Below, one piece after another: positions 8,535 through 16,238 of a DNA stretch of 64,000 nt. The stretch lies in the NCBI RefSeq assembly GCF_010500245.1, contig NZ_JAAGOX010000012.1, forward strand, positions 1 through 64,000, written 5' to 3'. Below the pieces are notes generated by a model. It had not been told where the DNA came from. It did no database searches and saw only the letters and a program-made list of their open reading frames with translations. The translations under genes and the position numbers were made by a program. The stretch comes from Ruegeria sp. PrR005. GTDB taxonomy: Bacteria > Pseudomonadota > Alphaproteobacteria > Rhodobacterales > Rhodobacteraceae. The number at the start of each line of letters is the position of its first letter. The first letter of the stretch is position 1.

Positions 8535-9184
8535 TTCGGACAGATCGCTGCTTGTTCGGCGGCCGAGATCTTCAGTGCCGGGTTGACCTTGAAATGGTCG
8601 AAGTGATGATCAATCCAGGCATCGCACCCATCCGAGCAATCGGCGCCGTTGCGGGCCTCGTTCCAGTATTTCTTGGCGCGTTCCTCGCTCCAGCCGCAGA
8701 ATTGCACCAGCGCCATTGCCGAGACCGCGCCCGAAGAATGGACACCCCACATGCAGTGGACATACATCGGCCCCGTTCCGGGGTTCTTGATGATATCATA
8801 GAGTTCTTTCATCACGTCGTCGGGACGCGTCGACTTGCCCGCCGCATAGGTCAACTGGCCGCTGCTACAGGAGGTTTTGCCGTACTCTGTATGTTTGCCG
8901 AAATCGATGTAGCGGGCAGCGGAAAACCCGGACTCGCACAACTGCTTGCGCTGCGACCCGGACAAACCGGTCCTTGCCTTGTCGCCCCCCTTGAACCCGC
9001 CCCGGTAGAGCACGCCCGACAGCACCGGCCGCACAAAGGCCAGCCCGTCGGCGGGCGTGGGGTTGGACCGGGCGATCATCTGATCATGCCCCGGTGCGCC
9101 CGAGCGAGCCTTGAAATCGGCGGCCATAGCAGGTGCAGCCAGAAGGACAAGTGCAATTCCTGCGCGACGGATGATTGAAAACAT
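8531..9184 (-). CDS. exported dual-specificity/tyrosine-phosphatase-fold protein with altered active site
   Basis: 217 aa. ATG at 9184 gives a clean signal peptide (IIRRAGIALVLLAAPAMAA) and has AGGA eight bases upstream; a longer frame from 9262 lacks both. The segment VLYRGGF near 58 and the P-loop HCMWGVHSSG near 143-152 match the DSP/PTP family (HCxxGxxR[ST]G). The nucleophile Cys144 is kept, but the essential Arg is replaced by Ser150. It could be a pseudo-phosphatase that binds phosphorylated ligands, or an enzyme with another Arg supplied in trans. It sits between the propeller gene (70-bp gap) and the kinase-like gene (4-bp overlap). Confidence 0.7.
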   Translation of the reverse strand: MFSIIRRAGIALVLLAAPAMAADFKARSGAPGHDQMIARSNPTPADGLAFVRPVLSGVLYRGGFKGGDKARTGLSGSQRKQLCESGFSAARYIDFGKHTEYGKTSCSSGQLTYAAGKSTRPDDVMKELYDIIKNPGTGPMYVHCMWGVHSSGAVSAMALVQFCGWSEERAKKYWNEARNGADCSDGCDAWIDHHFDHFKVNPALKISAAEQAAICPK

Positions 9185-9254
9185 CTGGTAATCCTTCACT
9201 AGATTTTCCTCCTCGTTCCATCCTGACCCTTTCAGGACAATTCGTCTGTCGGAC

Positions 9255-10136
9255 TTAGTCAATCCTGTATGTCAGCAGCCGTGATTTCTTGCCGTCGTCG
9301 GTGACGACATGCAGCACGTCGCCCTTCGAAGAGAGCGCCACTCCCTCGGCATTGCTCACCGGATGCAGTTTCTTCTTGTCGGCGTCCATCAGCGCCCATC
9401 CCCTTGCGGTCATGCTGGACAGGTCGAGGAAGAACACCGCCTGTCCGGTGTCGCTGGTGATCCAGACGCCCTTTCGCCGTGCGTCCCATGCCAGGCCGGA
9501 CAGGTCGAGCCTGTCGTCTTGCGCCGCCGCAGAAACGAAGCCCATTGCCGCCGACATTTCCTGTATGCGGACAACGCGCGACAAATCGGGGGCCAACTCG
9601 ATCAGCAACCGGGGCCTGCGTTCTTTCACAAGCAATACGGCGCCGGTTTCGGGGTCGACCGTGATCCCTTCCAGCCCGTTGTTTTCATCCGCCTGGAAAT
9701 GGGCGGCGAGCCCCTCTGCCCCCGGCAGGGCCAGTAACCGGAACCGGGTGAGGGTCCCGTCCGGGGCAAGTGACAGGATCTCGGTCGTATCCTCGCGCAC
9801 CATCAGCAGACGTTGCCGAGGCATATCCTCTGCAATGCCTTCCAGTTGGGGTTCTGCGGACAGGTCGTCGGGTTTTCCCGGCCTGCCCTTGTGATCAAGG
9901 CGGAACAGACGGGCGACGTTGTCGCTTACCGACCAGAATCCCCCATCGGCCGCGGTGCTGAGACCAGACGGTTCGGAAAACCCGATGGACGGTTCGGCAA
10001 TCTCTCGCGACTTGACCAGCGACAGGGACATCTCCGCCCAGACAGGTCCCGCGACAAGAAGGTAAAACGCCGGGGCGACCGACATTAACCAGGTGCCAGG
10101 CCAATTCCGCGGAGAAGACTTTGTCGGTTGGGTCAT
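9255..10136 (-). CDS. SdiA-regulated-type beta-propeller protein, exported
   Basis: 293 aa from the ATG at 10136, which has GAGG a few bases upstream. An upstream extension of the frame only reads through the preceding gene in another frame and is rejected. The N-terminus has a hydrophobic signal (WLMSVAPAFYLLVAGPVWAE). The body has repeating strands such as FSEPSGLSTAADGGFWSVSD, LEGIAED and NNGLEGITVDPETGAVLLVK, typical of the YjiK/SdiA-regulated propeller family, also described as esterase-like phytase-like. The biochemical activity of the family is not established. It starts 15 bp after the DUF4956-like gene and is clearly in one operon with it. Confidence 0.72.
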   Translation of the reverse strand: MTQPTKSSPRNWPGTWLMSVAPAFYLLVAGPVWAEMSLSLVKSREIAEPSIGFSEPSGLSTAADGGFWSVSDNVARLFRLDHKGRPGKPDDLSAEPQLEGIAEDMPRQRLLMVREDTTEILSLAPDGTLTRFRLLALPGAEGLAAHFQADENNGLEGITVDPETGAVLLVKERRPRLLIELAPDLSRVVRIQEMSAAMGFVSAAAQDDRLDLSGLAWDARRKGVWITSDTGQAVFFLDLSSMTARGWALMDADKKKLHPVSNAEGVALSSKGDVLHVVTDDGKKSRLLTYRID

Positions 10137-10150
10137 TGCCTCGTCACGGT

Positions 10151-10942
10151 TCAGTCGACATGCCAATCGGAAATTCCACTGGCCTTGTCTTCGGCCAGGC
10201 GGGACATTTCCCTCTCCAGCGCGGAACGGCGCGCTCCGTTCACACCGGTGACCACATAGTGGACCGTCGACTTGAACTTGGTCCGACTGATGGAAATCGT
10301 GCGAAAGCCGGCTTTCTGCAATTCGTCGCGCACCACCTGCATCGATTCCAGCACCGGCCTTTTCTTGTTCGAAAACTGGATATCCACGCCAAAGTTGGCA
10401 GGCCCACCCAAGACGTAGAGAATGGTAAACGCGCTGGCCGTGGTGATCAGGGCAATCACCGGCAGGTCGAGCCCGATACACAGGCCGATCAGGGTAACAA
10501 GGATCAGACGCATCGTGTCGCCGGCACTGTCATCCGTCTTGAACCGCAAGAGCCCCCCAAGACCGAACAGCACAAAGCCGATAAGATAGCCGTGATGCAT
10601 GATGAGGAAACCGACGACCATGCCGATCAGCGCATAGACGAACAAGGCGCGCGGTGTTTCGAAATCGCTTCTTGTTTTCCGGTTTGCGCTCAGCACGGGG
10701 TGATAGGCGATGACCGCAGTCATCACAGAAGTCTCGACCAGCGCCAGTCCGAATTCGAGCAACTCGCGTGGCTGGAGCAACTGCCCCCACCCACGGCCGC
10801 GCACCGTTATTTCCGGCAGGCTTGCCTCGAGCCCCGTTGCGACCTGTGCCAGGGCCGGCGACACGGCAAAGACGGTCAGGACCAGCAAACCCAACATTCG
10901 CACGCCAAAGATGACGATACCGGTTTTCCGCTTCATGTGCAT
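10151..10942 (-). CDS. DUF4956/MgtC-like integral membrane protein
   Basis: 263 aa. A hydrophobic start (VRMLGLLVLTVFAVSPALA) is followed by about four more membrane segments between residues 60 and 175. The core GFVLFGLGGLLRFKTDDSAG is like the DUF4956 signature, in which a short hydrophobic segment leads into (I/L)RF(R/K)T. The soluble C-terminal domain (residues 180-263) contains FGVDIQF and an ACT-like alpha/beta pattern. DUF4956 genes commonly neighbour VTC-domain polyphosphate polymerase and CotH-kinase genes. Here the neighbours are kinase-like and phosphatase-like instead. GAGG lies seven bases before the ATG. It is the first gene of the tight operon. Confidence 0.75.
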   Translation of the reverse strand: MHMKRKTGIVIFGVRMLGLLVLTVFAVSPALAQVATGLEASLPEITVRGRGWGQLLQPRELLEFGLALVETSVMTAVIAYHPVLSANRKTRSDFETPRALFVYALIGMVVGFLIMHHGYLIGFVLFGLGGLLRFKTDDSAGDTMRLILVTLIGLCIGLDLPVIALITTASAFTILYVLGGPANFGVDIQFSNKKRPVLESMQVVRDELQKAGFRTISISRTKFKSTVHYVVTGVNGARRSALEREMSRLAEDKASGISDWHVD

Positions 10943-11069
10943 CTGTGCGCCTCACTTTGTCCCCTTGCGAATGAAGGTAGCGTCGGAAATGACCTCGGGC
11001 GAGTCTTTCGAAGGCAGGGTGCCATTTCCATTCCGGTCAGAAATCGGGTGTGATGGAGGGAGCAAATCC

Positions 11070-11213
11070 TCATGTCGTCAGCCCGATCCCGGTCGTCAGC
11101 CCGACCCCGGCACCGGCGGCCATCATGGCCCCATCTGCCATCCGCCTTGCACCATAACCGCCGACCGCCACAGCGATGACAAAGGCCAGAACGGCTGTCA
11201 CCAGTTTTGGCAT
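11070..11213 (-). CDS. 47-aa small membrane protein
   Basis: A very short gene: ATG at 11213, TGA at 11070-11072. The product starts MPKLVTAVLAFVIAVAVGGY and ends with a Gly/Ala/Thr-rich tail (AAGAGVGLTTGIGLTT). It has one hydrophobic helix, then an Arg-Arg pair, then a glycine-rich stretch that could be a second short helix. GGAGAGGGG stands directly upstream at good spacing, stronger than most in this window, which argues for real translation. It lies 16 bp after the 84-aa membrane gene and 127 bp before the DUF4956-like gene. No family is recognised. It is easy to miss because of its length. Confidence 0.6.
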   Translation of the reverse strand: MPKLVTAVLAFVIAVAVGGYGARRMADGAMMAAGAGVGLTTGIGLTT

Positions 11214-11229
11214 TTGTCTTTCCCCTCTC

Positions 11230-11484
11230 CTAGCTTCGCGCGGCAAAGCCGCAGATCAGCCTGAGAAGGATCAGGTTCAAGAGAGGCGACAGGGCCGCAA
11301 GCCAAAGCCGAACCGCGTCGCCGAACAGGTCCACAAACAGGTTCCACGGTAGCCCGAGCGGAACCAGGAACACGGCCGCCAACGGATCGCGCTCCTGTCC
11401 GAACCAGCCAAACGTCCCGACAAACAGCAGAAACAACGCGGCCAGGTAAGCCAGCGCAAAGATCAGGGTGACAGTTTTGCACAT
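11230..11484 (-). CDS. 84-aa membrane protein
   Basis: Two hydrophobic helices (LIFALAYLAALFLLFVGTFGW and a second from about residue 58, LWLAALSPLLNLILLRLI) separated by an amphipathic segment with FGQERDPLAAVFL. AAAGG lies about nine bases upstream of the ATG. It is not a recognised family, but the two-helix hairpin and its place in a co-directional run with the 47-aa protein and the DUF4956-like membrane protein suggest a membrane complex. An overlapping longer frame (11198-11491) has no membrane logic and is rejected. Confidence 0.65.
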   Translation of the reverse strand: MCKTVTLIFALAYLAALFLLFVGTFGWFGQERDPLAAVFLVPLGLPWNLFVDLFGDAVRLWLAALSPLLNLILLRLICGFAARS

Positions 11485-11563
11485 GGTTCATGCCTTTGGC
11501 CGCGATCCTTGCCGTCCTGTCGTTGGACAGGCGCAGAGTCGCGCCGACCGACCTGACTGCGGC

Positions 11564-12103
11564 TCACATCCGCCCATTGCGAAAATTGAACACCTGACCT
11601 TGCGAATTGGAGCCGCAGATCACGTGCCTGTGGCCCGATGCGAGCTCGATGTAAAAGTTGTCTGCCCCTTCCTGCCCGGCGTTGACGATATGTACGTCAT
11701 GACGGCCGACGCCCCAGCTTGAGGAGGCCTCGTTTACGCAGGACTGCGCCGCGGCTGCGGGAACCTTCACCCCCGCGATGTCCCGCTGCTTGTGGGCCAA
11801 GCGGTTGCTGCGCTCCTTCTGGCCCGCGTCAAATCCCTGACCGTAAGCAGTGCTGCTGTGGCGCGAGTCATAGGGTTCGTTGTGCAGCCCGTCGCGATAG
11901 CCACGTTCGAAAGCTGCCGTTTCGTTTTCGCCATTCGGCCTGTAGCCTTCCTGGTAATGGTTCTTGTTGTGGGCCAGCGCGGCCAATCCGATAATTGCGA
12001 TGGCGCCGGCAATCGCCGCTGCCTCGTCATCGGCCCGGACCGGTGCTGTTGACATGGTCAGGGCAACAGACATGGCCGAAACGCCAAGAAGAAAACTTCT
12101 CAT
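11564..12103 (-). CDS. secreted hypothetical protein (179 aa)
   Basis: It has a signal peptide (LLGVSAMSVALTMSTAPVRA) followed by a second hydrophobic stretch (AAIAGAIAIIGLAALA) that may be a membrane anchor. The middle holds two related motifs, ERGYRDGLHNEPYD and YGQGFDAGQKERSNR, a short Y/F-x-x-G-(Y/F)-x-(D/A)-G repeat. The C-terminus (HRHVICGSNSQGQVFNFRNGRM) resembles small periplasmic proteins of Rhodobacteraceae with a Gly-Asn-rich tail. Two Cys residues could form a disulfide. It is first in the co-directional series leading into the DUF4956 operon, but a 79-bp gap follows, so operon membership is uncertain. Confidence 0.7.
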   Translation of the reverse strand: MRSFLLGVSAMSVALTMSTAPVRADDEAAAIAGAIAIIGLAALAHNKNHYQEGYRPNGENETAAFERGYRDGLHNEPYDSRHSSTAYGQGFDAGQKERSNRLAHKQRDIAGVKVPAAAAQSCVNEASSSWGVGRHDVHIVNAGQEGADNFYIELASGHRHVICGSNSQGQVFNFRNGRM

Positions 12104-12286
12104 CTCTCAATCCTTTCAGATAACCAGGATGCATCCCCAGACAACACCCGGACATTCCAGTTGTTTCATCGTGATCCTCCCCCGGCTATCCGATGTGCGC
12201 AGCGAATAGCCGCTTTTCGCAAGCCGGTGCGTCAAGGCGTTGTCTTTGAAGGAATCTGATCCGGTCGACCGCGACCGTGCCGGTTG

Positions 12287-13270
12287 TCAGACCTTGCGCC
12301 GTCCGACAAAGGCCTGCGATGGCAGCTCGTGGAACCTGTCGCGATAGGCGGCAGCAAATCTGCTCAGATGATTGAAACCGCAATCAAGGGCGACTTCCGT
12401 TACAGAGGCTTCGTCGTTCGCGTCGCTCAGTCGCTTTCTGGCTGCTTCCAGGCGAAAGCCGAGCAGTGCCTTTGACGGCGTCGTTTCCAGCACATGTTTG
12501 AAAGCCAATTCCAGACTGCGCATGCTCACCCCGCAGACCTTTGCGACTGAGGGGATATCCTTGATCTCTCCGTGGGATACCCGCATGCATTCCAGCGCCA
12601 TCCGCACCAAGCGATAGCTGGACGAGTCGGTGTGGCAGACAGGAGCATGGAGAACGCCGGCCTCCTGGAGCACGTCCACGATCTTGTCGGCTATGAACTC
12701 GGCCCAGACCGCGCGACCGGCCGGATTTCCGATCCGTACCGATCCCCGGTCGATTTCCGCGTGCAGTGTCCGGACAGTCTGAATCAATTCGGCGGCAGCG
12801 GCAGACCGACTGCCCCTCATCCGCAGCGACAGCGCGTCGAACTCGATTGCGGCAGGCAGGCCCAGTCCAAGCCGGTCGAAGGCCGCACGCATCAGATCGG
12901 TCGAAATGATCAGCGGGACGCCCTTGAACATCGGGGCTTTCCCCGCGCTGACCCTCGTATGGCGGCGGTTGGGAGAGAAGAAGAGCGCTTCGCCTGTCGC
13001 GGCTTTTACGAGGCCGGTCTTGCTTTCGCACTCGATCGCGCCGCTGAGCGGAACAATGAGGCTGTTGGCCATGTATTCGGTGACGTCAACGTCGTGGCCG
13101 GACGAAATCACCTCGCCCACGGTCAAACCGCCAAGGTCAAACCGTGACACGCGGGCAAGAACCTCGGGACGGCGCGCCATGACCAACTTGTTCGGATTGG
13201 AAAACAGGCGGGATTCCACCACCCGCGCCTTGGCTCCGCGAAAAGATACTTCTGTCCTGAAAAAACTCAT
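12287..13270 (-). CDS. AraC-family transcriptional regulator
   Basis: 327 aa. The C-terminal 100 residues hold the two HTH motifs of the AraC family: SVAKVCGVSMRSLELAFKHV and VTEVALDCGFNHLSRFAAAY, followed by the usual F-R-x-x-x-G-x-x-P-like end (YRDRFHELPSQAF). The N-terminal domain (residues 30-180) resembles the AraC-binding-like domain with an ALFFSPNRRHTR segment. It binds DNA in response to an unknown small ligand. The target is not visible, but the gene precedes the secreted and membrane genes at 6155-12103 on the same strand, so it is the natural candidate regulator of that cluster. Confidence 0.9.
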   Translation of the reverse strand: MSFFRTEVSFRGAKARVVESRLFSNPNKLVMARRPEVLARVSRFDLGGLTVGEVISSGHDVDVTEYMANSLIVPLSGAIECESKTGLVKAATGEALFFSPNRRHTRVSAGKAPMFKGVPLIISTDLMRAAFDRLGLGLPAAIEFDALSLRMRGSRSAAAAELIQTVRTLHAEIDRGSVRIGNPAGRAVWAEFIADKIVDVLQEAGVLHAPVCHTDSSSYRLVRMALECMRVSHGEIKDIPSVAKVCGVSMRSLELAFKHVLETTPSKALLGFRLEAARKRLSDANDEASVTEVALDCGFNHLSRFAAAYRDRFHELPSQAFVGRRKV

Positions 13271-13649
13271 CTAGCTCTCCCCAAGAACCTAGATCGGGTG
13301 AACTCGTCAAAACACTGCTTTCATGGTAGATTGCAAAACCTGGATGGATCAAGCATGTTCTTGTTTTGCCAATATTTCTGGCCTCTTTCACTGCCTCAAA
13401 AACGCGAGATTTGAGCGCGAATCTCGGGCAGACAAGCCCGTGCCCTCCGAGAAGGCTCGACAACACCGGATGGGGGCAAGCTAAGCCGCTCATCACAGGT
13501 CTGGCCAAAAAACTCCGGCCAACTGCGCGAAACGGATACTCCTTTCGCAAAAGGGATCGCGCCGAAACAGACTTGACCTAGTGTTGTTGGAAGCGATCGG
13601 AAAACCCGTTCCAAACCGGAGACCATTCAAGAGTCTGGAGCTTTCACCC
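13271..13649. other. divergent intergenic region (araC-like / SH3 protein)
   Basis: 379 bases between the AraC-type gene (leftward) and the SH3-domain gene (rightward). It should hold promoters for both. Short overlapping open frames on both strands (for example 13366-13581 plus, 13396-13626 minus) have no ribosome site or recognisable sequence. No clear repeat was found. Confidence 0.45.
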
Positions 13650-14576
13650 ATGCTGCACCGTCGTCTGCTAAGCTGGACATTGCTTGGCGCCTGCGCCCTG
13701 GCATCCGCGGCCTCGGGCCAATCTGCGGAATTCATGCGGAACGAATGTTCCAGCGCCGGCCAGACCTATTTCCGGGATTTCACCGCAGCGACTGAAATGC
13801 AGTACAACGGCCGTCGCGTGGATGGCACGCACGCGGTCAACGGGCGCATTTTCCTGGAAACCCGGTTCGAGGATTTCGCCTGCTCCTACGACCCCACCGG
13901 TCGGCGCATCGTGGAATTCTTTGCCGAAGGCAGGACGCAGGCCAGCCCCCTTCCCGGTGGTGGTGGCGCCACCGATCCCGGTGGATCTCGGATCGCCACG
14001 GTGGCAGGTGTCCCCCAGAATGACGTGCTGAACGTGCGGAGCGGGCCTGGCACGAATTACCGGGTCATCGGCGCCCTCGGCAACGGAGACCGCGTGCGCA
14101 AGCTGCGCTGTCAGACGCCAGGCCGCACCACATGGTGCGAGATCGAGATGATGACCGACATGCGCGAGCGGGGCTGGGTCAGCGCCCGCTACCTGTCGGG
14201 CGGCGGATCGCACGGGGGCGCTGCAACGCAATTGCCAAGCAAACCACCCGCATCCGGCACTGGCCAGGTGACAACCGCAGTCATCCGCTTTCCCGCCGGG
14301 GCCACGGGAACCGAATTCACCGAGCAGATCGAAAACGGGGCTGTCCGGCGCTATGTACTGGGGGCGCGTGACCAGCAGTTTCTCTATCTTCGTGTCGGCT
14401 CTGGCAACCCAGGCGTATCGTGGCGAATCCTGAACCCGAACAAGACGCTGTTAAGTCAGGGGACAGCGGGCCAAGACTATCGCGGCCAACTCTGGCAGAC
14501 CGGCGATCACATCATCGAAGTCCACAATCGCAGCGGCCGACCCCAGACATACAAAGTGATTTTGAATATCAAATGA
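13650..14576 (+). CDS. exported SH3-domain protein with a C-terminal PPC-like domain
   Basis: 308 aa. ATG at 13650 has GGAG nine bases upstream and begins a signal peptide (LLSWTLLGACALASAASG); the frame opens earlier at 13581 but those residues are not signal-like. Residues about 110-180 are a bacterial SH3 domain (NVRSGPGTNYRVIGALGNGD and RGWVSARYL) and may bind peptidoglycan or protein partners. The last 100 residues (FPAGATGTEFTEQI and QLWQTGDHIIEVHNRSG) resemble pre-peptidase C-terminal beta-sandwich domains. Two Cys pairs fit a periplasmic location. It is transcribed alone, away from the AraC-type gene. Confidence 0.82.
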   Translation: MLHRRLLSWTLLGACALASAASGQSAEFMRNECSSAGQTYFRDFTAATEMQYNGRRVDGTHAVNGRIFLETRFEDFACSYDPTGRRIVEFFAEGRTQASPLPGGGGATDPGGSRIATVAGVPQNDVLNVRSGPGTNYRVIGALGNGDRVRKLRCQTPGRTTWCEIEMMTDMRERGWVSARYLSGGGSHGGAATQLPSKPPASGTGQVTTAVIRFPAGATGTEFTEQIENGAVRRYVLGARDQQFLYLRVGSGNPGVSWRILNPNKTLLSQGTAGQDYRGQLWQTGDHIIEVHNRSGRPQTYKVILNIK

Positions 14577-14973
14577 CGTATCGGAAAGGAAAACGAAGGG
14601 TTTGAACCGGTTGCGAATTCCCGTTTTCCAACCGGAACGGGCGGATCGCAGGTGAGGTGTTTGCAGAATTGTCCTTCGCACCACCGGCAATGACGCAGGG
14701 CCCCCAGCGCACGGGTGAGCGCGAGCAGCGACGCGGCAAGGCGGTCTGTCGCGAATGTGGACGCCTCGGTGGACATGCGTGCAAGGGGCATTTCAGGTCA
14801 GGAGCAAACCGTCCCTTACAGGGCGTCGTCTCATGCAACCGGTCAGCGGGGATCAGAGACATGCATATCGGTCGCAACCTGTTTCTGCACAAAGGGTGTT
14901 GCGGACCAGTTCAACAGGCATCCGACGTTGATCGATCGGACGGATCATTCGCGGCTCAGAGCAAGCATGCGGT
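14577..14973. other. intergenic region without a gene
   Basis: 397 bases between convergent genes. Open frames here (14657-15166 plus, 14507-14791 minus) have no ribosome site or family resemblance and overlap real genes at their ends. A weak inverted repeat CCGGTTG...CAACCGG near 14608-14636 could be a terminator stem with a long loop. Nothing else is seen. Confidence 0.4.
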
Positions 14974-15300
14974 TCAGCGGAAAGGAATTCTGAAGAAGGT
15001 GAAGCTGTTGGTCTGGGTAATCATCGCCGCTCCGGTTTCCGCCATCAGGCTTGCCATCGCTGCGCTTCCCGTCGGGCAGGCAACCAGATCCGCTGCGTCG
15101 TCGAGGAGATCGACGGTGAATGCCGTTTCACCGACAAGCTGGCATTCATCTGCTGCGCTGCGGTAGCCGCGAACGAAAGTCAATTCCGGGTCAGGTTCGC
15201 TGACTGCACCTTCGGTCGAGGTTTCGACGCATCCAGTCAGGGCCAGAGCCAAGGAAAGGGCAGCCATGCCAACAATTGGTTTTTCGAGTTGCATCCGCAT
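14974..15300 (-). CDS. small lipoprotein of unknown function
   Basis: 108 aa from the ATG at 15300, chosen because GGGAG lies five bases upstream. The N-terminus is a lipoprotein signal with lipobox LALTGC, so the mature protein begins at that Cys and is membrane anchored by lipid. The rest contains RGYRSAADECQLVGETAFTV and three further Cys residues, with a hydrophobic C-terminal half (ACPTGSAAMASLMAETGA). It follows the 173-aa exported protein by 2 bp on the same strand, so the pair forms an operon. The function is not known. Confidence 0.72.
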   Translation of the reverse strand: MRMQLEKPIVGMAALSLALALTGCVETSTEGAVSEPDPELTFVRGYRSAADECQLVGETAFTVDLLDDAADLVACPTGSAAMASLMAETGAAMITQTNSFTFFRIPFR

Positions 15301-15302
15301 TT

Positions 15303-15824
15303 CTACTCCCATTCTGCGCCCGTGCTGCGCCAGACCAATTCATCCGCATCCCAAACACTGGCCGCAACGCAGGGTGTTGGATTGATCCCGTCACATTGCG
15401 AGCCGTGAACATCTGCCAGAAGCACCCGGAACGGGCCGATATTCGCCATGTCCCAACCCTGATTGAGAAGCGAGAACATACGATCCCCAATCAAGAAGTG
15501 AGACATGCAACCGCCAGTGCCGCAATAGAGCGACACGGCGGTCGAGCAGGCAAACCCGGACTCGTCCAGAACCCAGTCCCGTTGGATGTCACCATCGAGA
15601 TCAACACGATGAACGGCTCCCAATTCGAGGGCGAACTCTCCGTTCTCGAAATCCGAACATGCCTGTCGTGCGGCTTCGACTTTTTCCAGCAACTGAGACG
15701 GCAGTTCGGACAGATCCTGCGCGTTTGCCGAGGCAGTGGACAGAGCTGCAAACACCGCACAAAAAACGACCGGCCACTGGCCGGCTGTGACCCGTTTGCC
15801 CGTTCCGGCGAGCTGGCTTCCCAT
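15303..15824 (-). CDS. exported hypothetical protein (173 aa)
   Basis: ATG at 15824 has AGGAG eight bases upstream and gives a signal peptide (WPVVFCAVFAALSTASANAQ). A longer open frame from 15998 is rejected because its first 58 residues are not protein-like. The mature part has ARQACSDFENGEF, then HRVDLDGDIQRDWVLDE, which looks like a calcium-binding D-x-D-x-D element, and Cys residues (SLYCGTGGCMSHFL) suggesting a disulfide-bonded periplasmic protein. Similar proteins occur in Rhodobacteraceae as uncharacterised secreted proteins. It is translated just upstream of the small lipoprotein gene. Confidence 0.72.
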   Translation of the reverse strand: MGSQLAGTGKRVTAGQWPVVFCAVFAALSTASANAQDLSELPSQLLEKVEAARQACSDFENGEFALELGAVHRVDLDGDIQRDWVLDESGFACSTAVSLYCGTGGCMSHFLIGDRMFSLLNQGWDMANIGPFRVLLADVHGSQCDGINPTPCVAASVWDADELVWRSTGAEWE

Positions 15825-15942
15825 CTCTGTCTCTCCTGTCATTCCATGTGGTTCAATTGCATTGTTCATAGGTGTAACCGCCGAATTCGATCCAGTTCCT
15901 CTCGACATCGCTGACAACCTTCCCCGCCTGATGATCCCTTTT

Positions 15943-16164
15943 TCATAACGAGACTCTGCGGGTTGAATTTGGGGATTCTGGTGCCCTGTTTGGCGCAAGC
16001 GCGCCGGGCGCGGAGCGGACCCGATCGCATTGCAGCTCCAGTGCCATGTTGCCAGCCAGCATCAAGGCTTTGGAATTGGGCGGTCCGCTGAAACTCCAGT
16101 CAGCCGTTGCCGCGGATGACATCATGAGTGAGAGGGCCGCACCGGCGATCAGATATCTCTTCAT
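15943..16164 (-). CDS. short exported protein, possibly truncated
   Basis: 73 aa with a signal peptide (RYLIAGAALSLMMSSAATAD). The mature part opens with WSFSGPPNSKALMLAGNMALELQCDRVR, which looks like a folded small domain, but the remainder (SAPGALAPNRAPESPNST) is proline- and arginine-rich and reads like a shifted frame. A frameshift or early loss of the native C-terminus is possible. A ribosome site (GAAGGG) is close to the ATG. It is a separate transcription unit on the minus strand. Confidence 0.45.
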   Translation of the reverse strand: MKRYLIAGAALSLMMSSAATADWSFSGPPNSKALMLAGNMALELQCDRVRSAPGALAPNRAPESPNSTRRVSL

Positions 16165-16238
16165 AGGGGCCCTTCTTGGCCGTTTAACAGCATTTTGTCA
16201 GGCAGTTGAAAACCCCCTGACGAGGACACGCGATCGGC

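Noticed and set aside
9255-10481. 408-aa version of the propeller protein
   Set aside because: The first 115 residues read the DUF4956-like gene in the wrong frame; the ATG at 10136 has a good ribosome site and a signal peptide.
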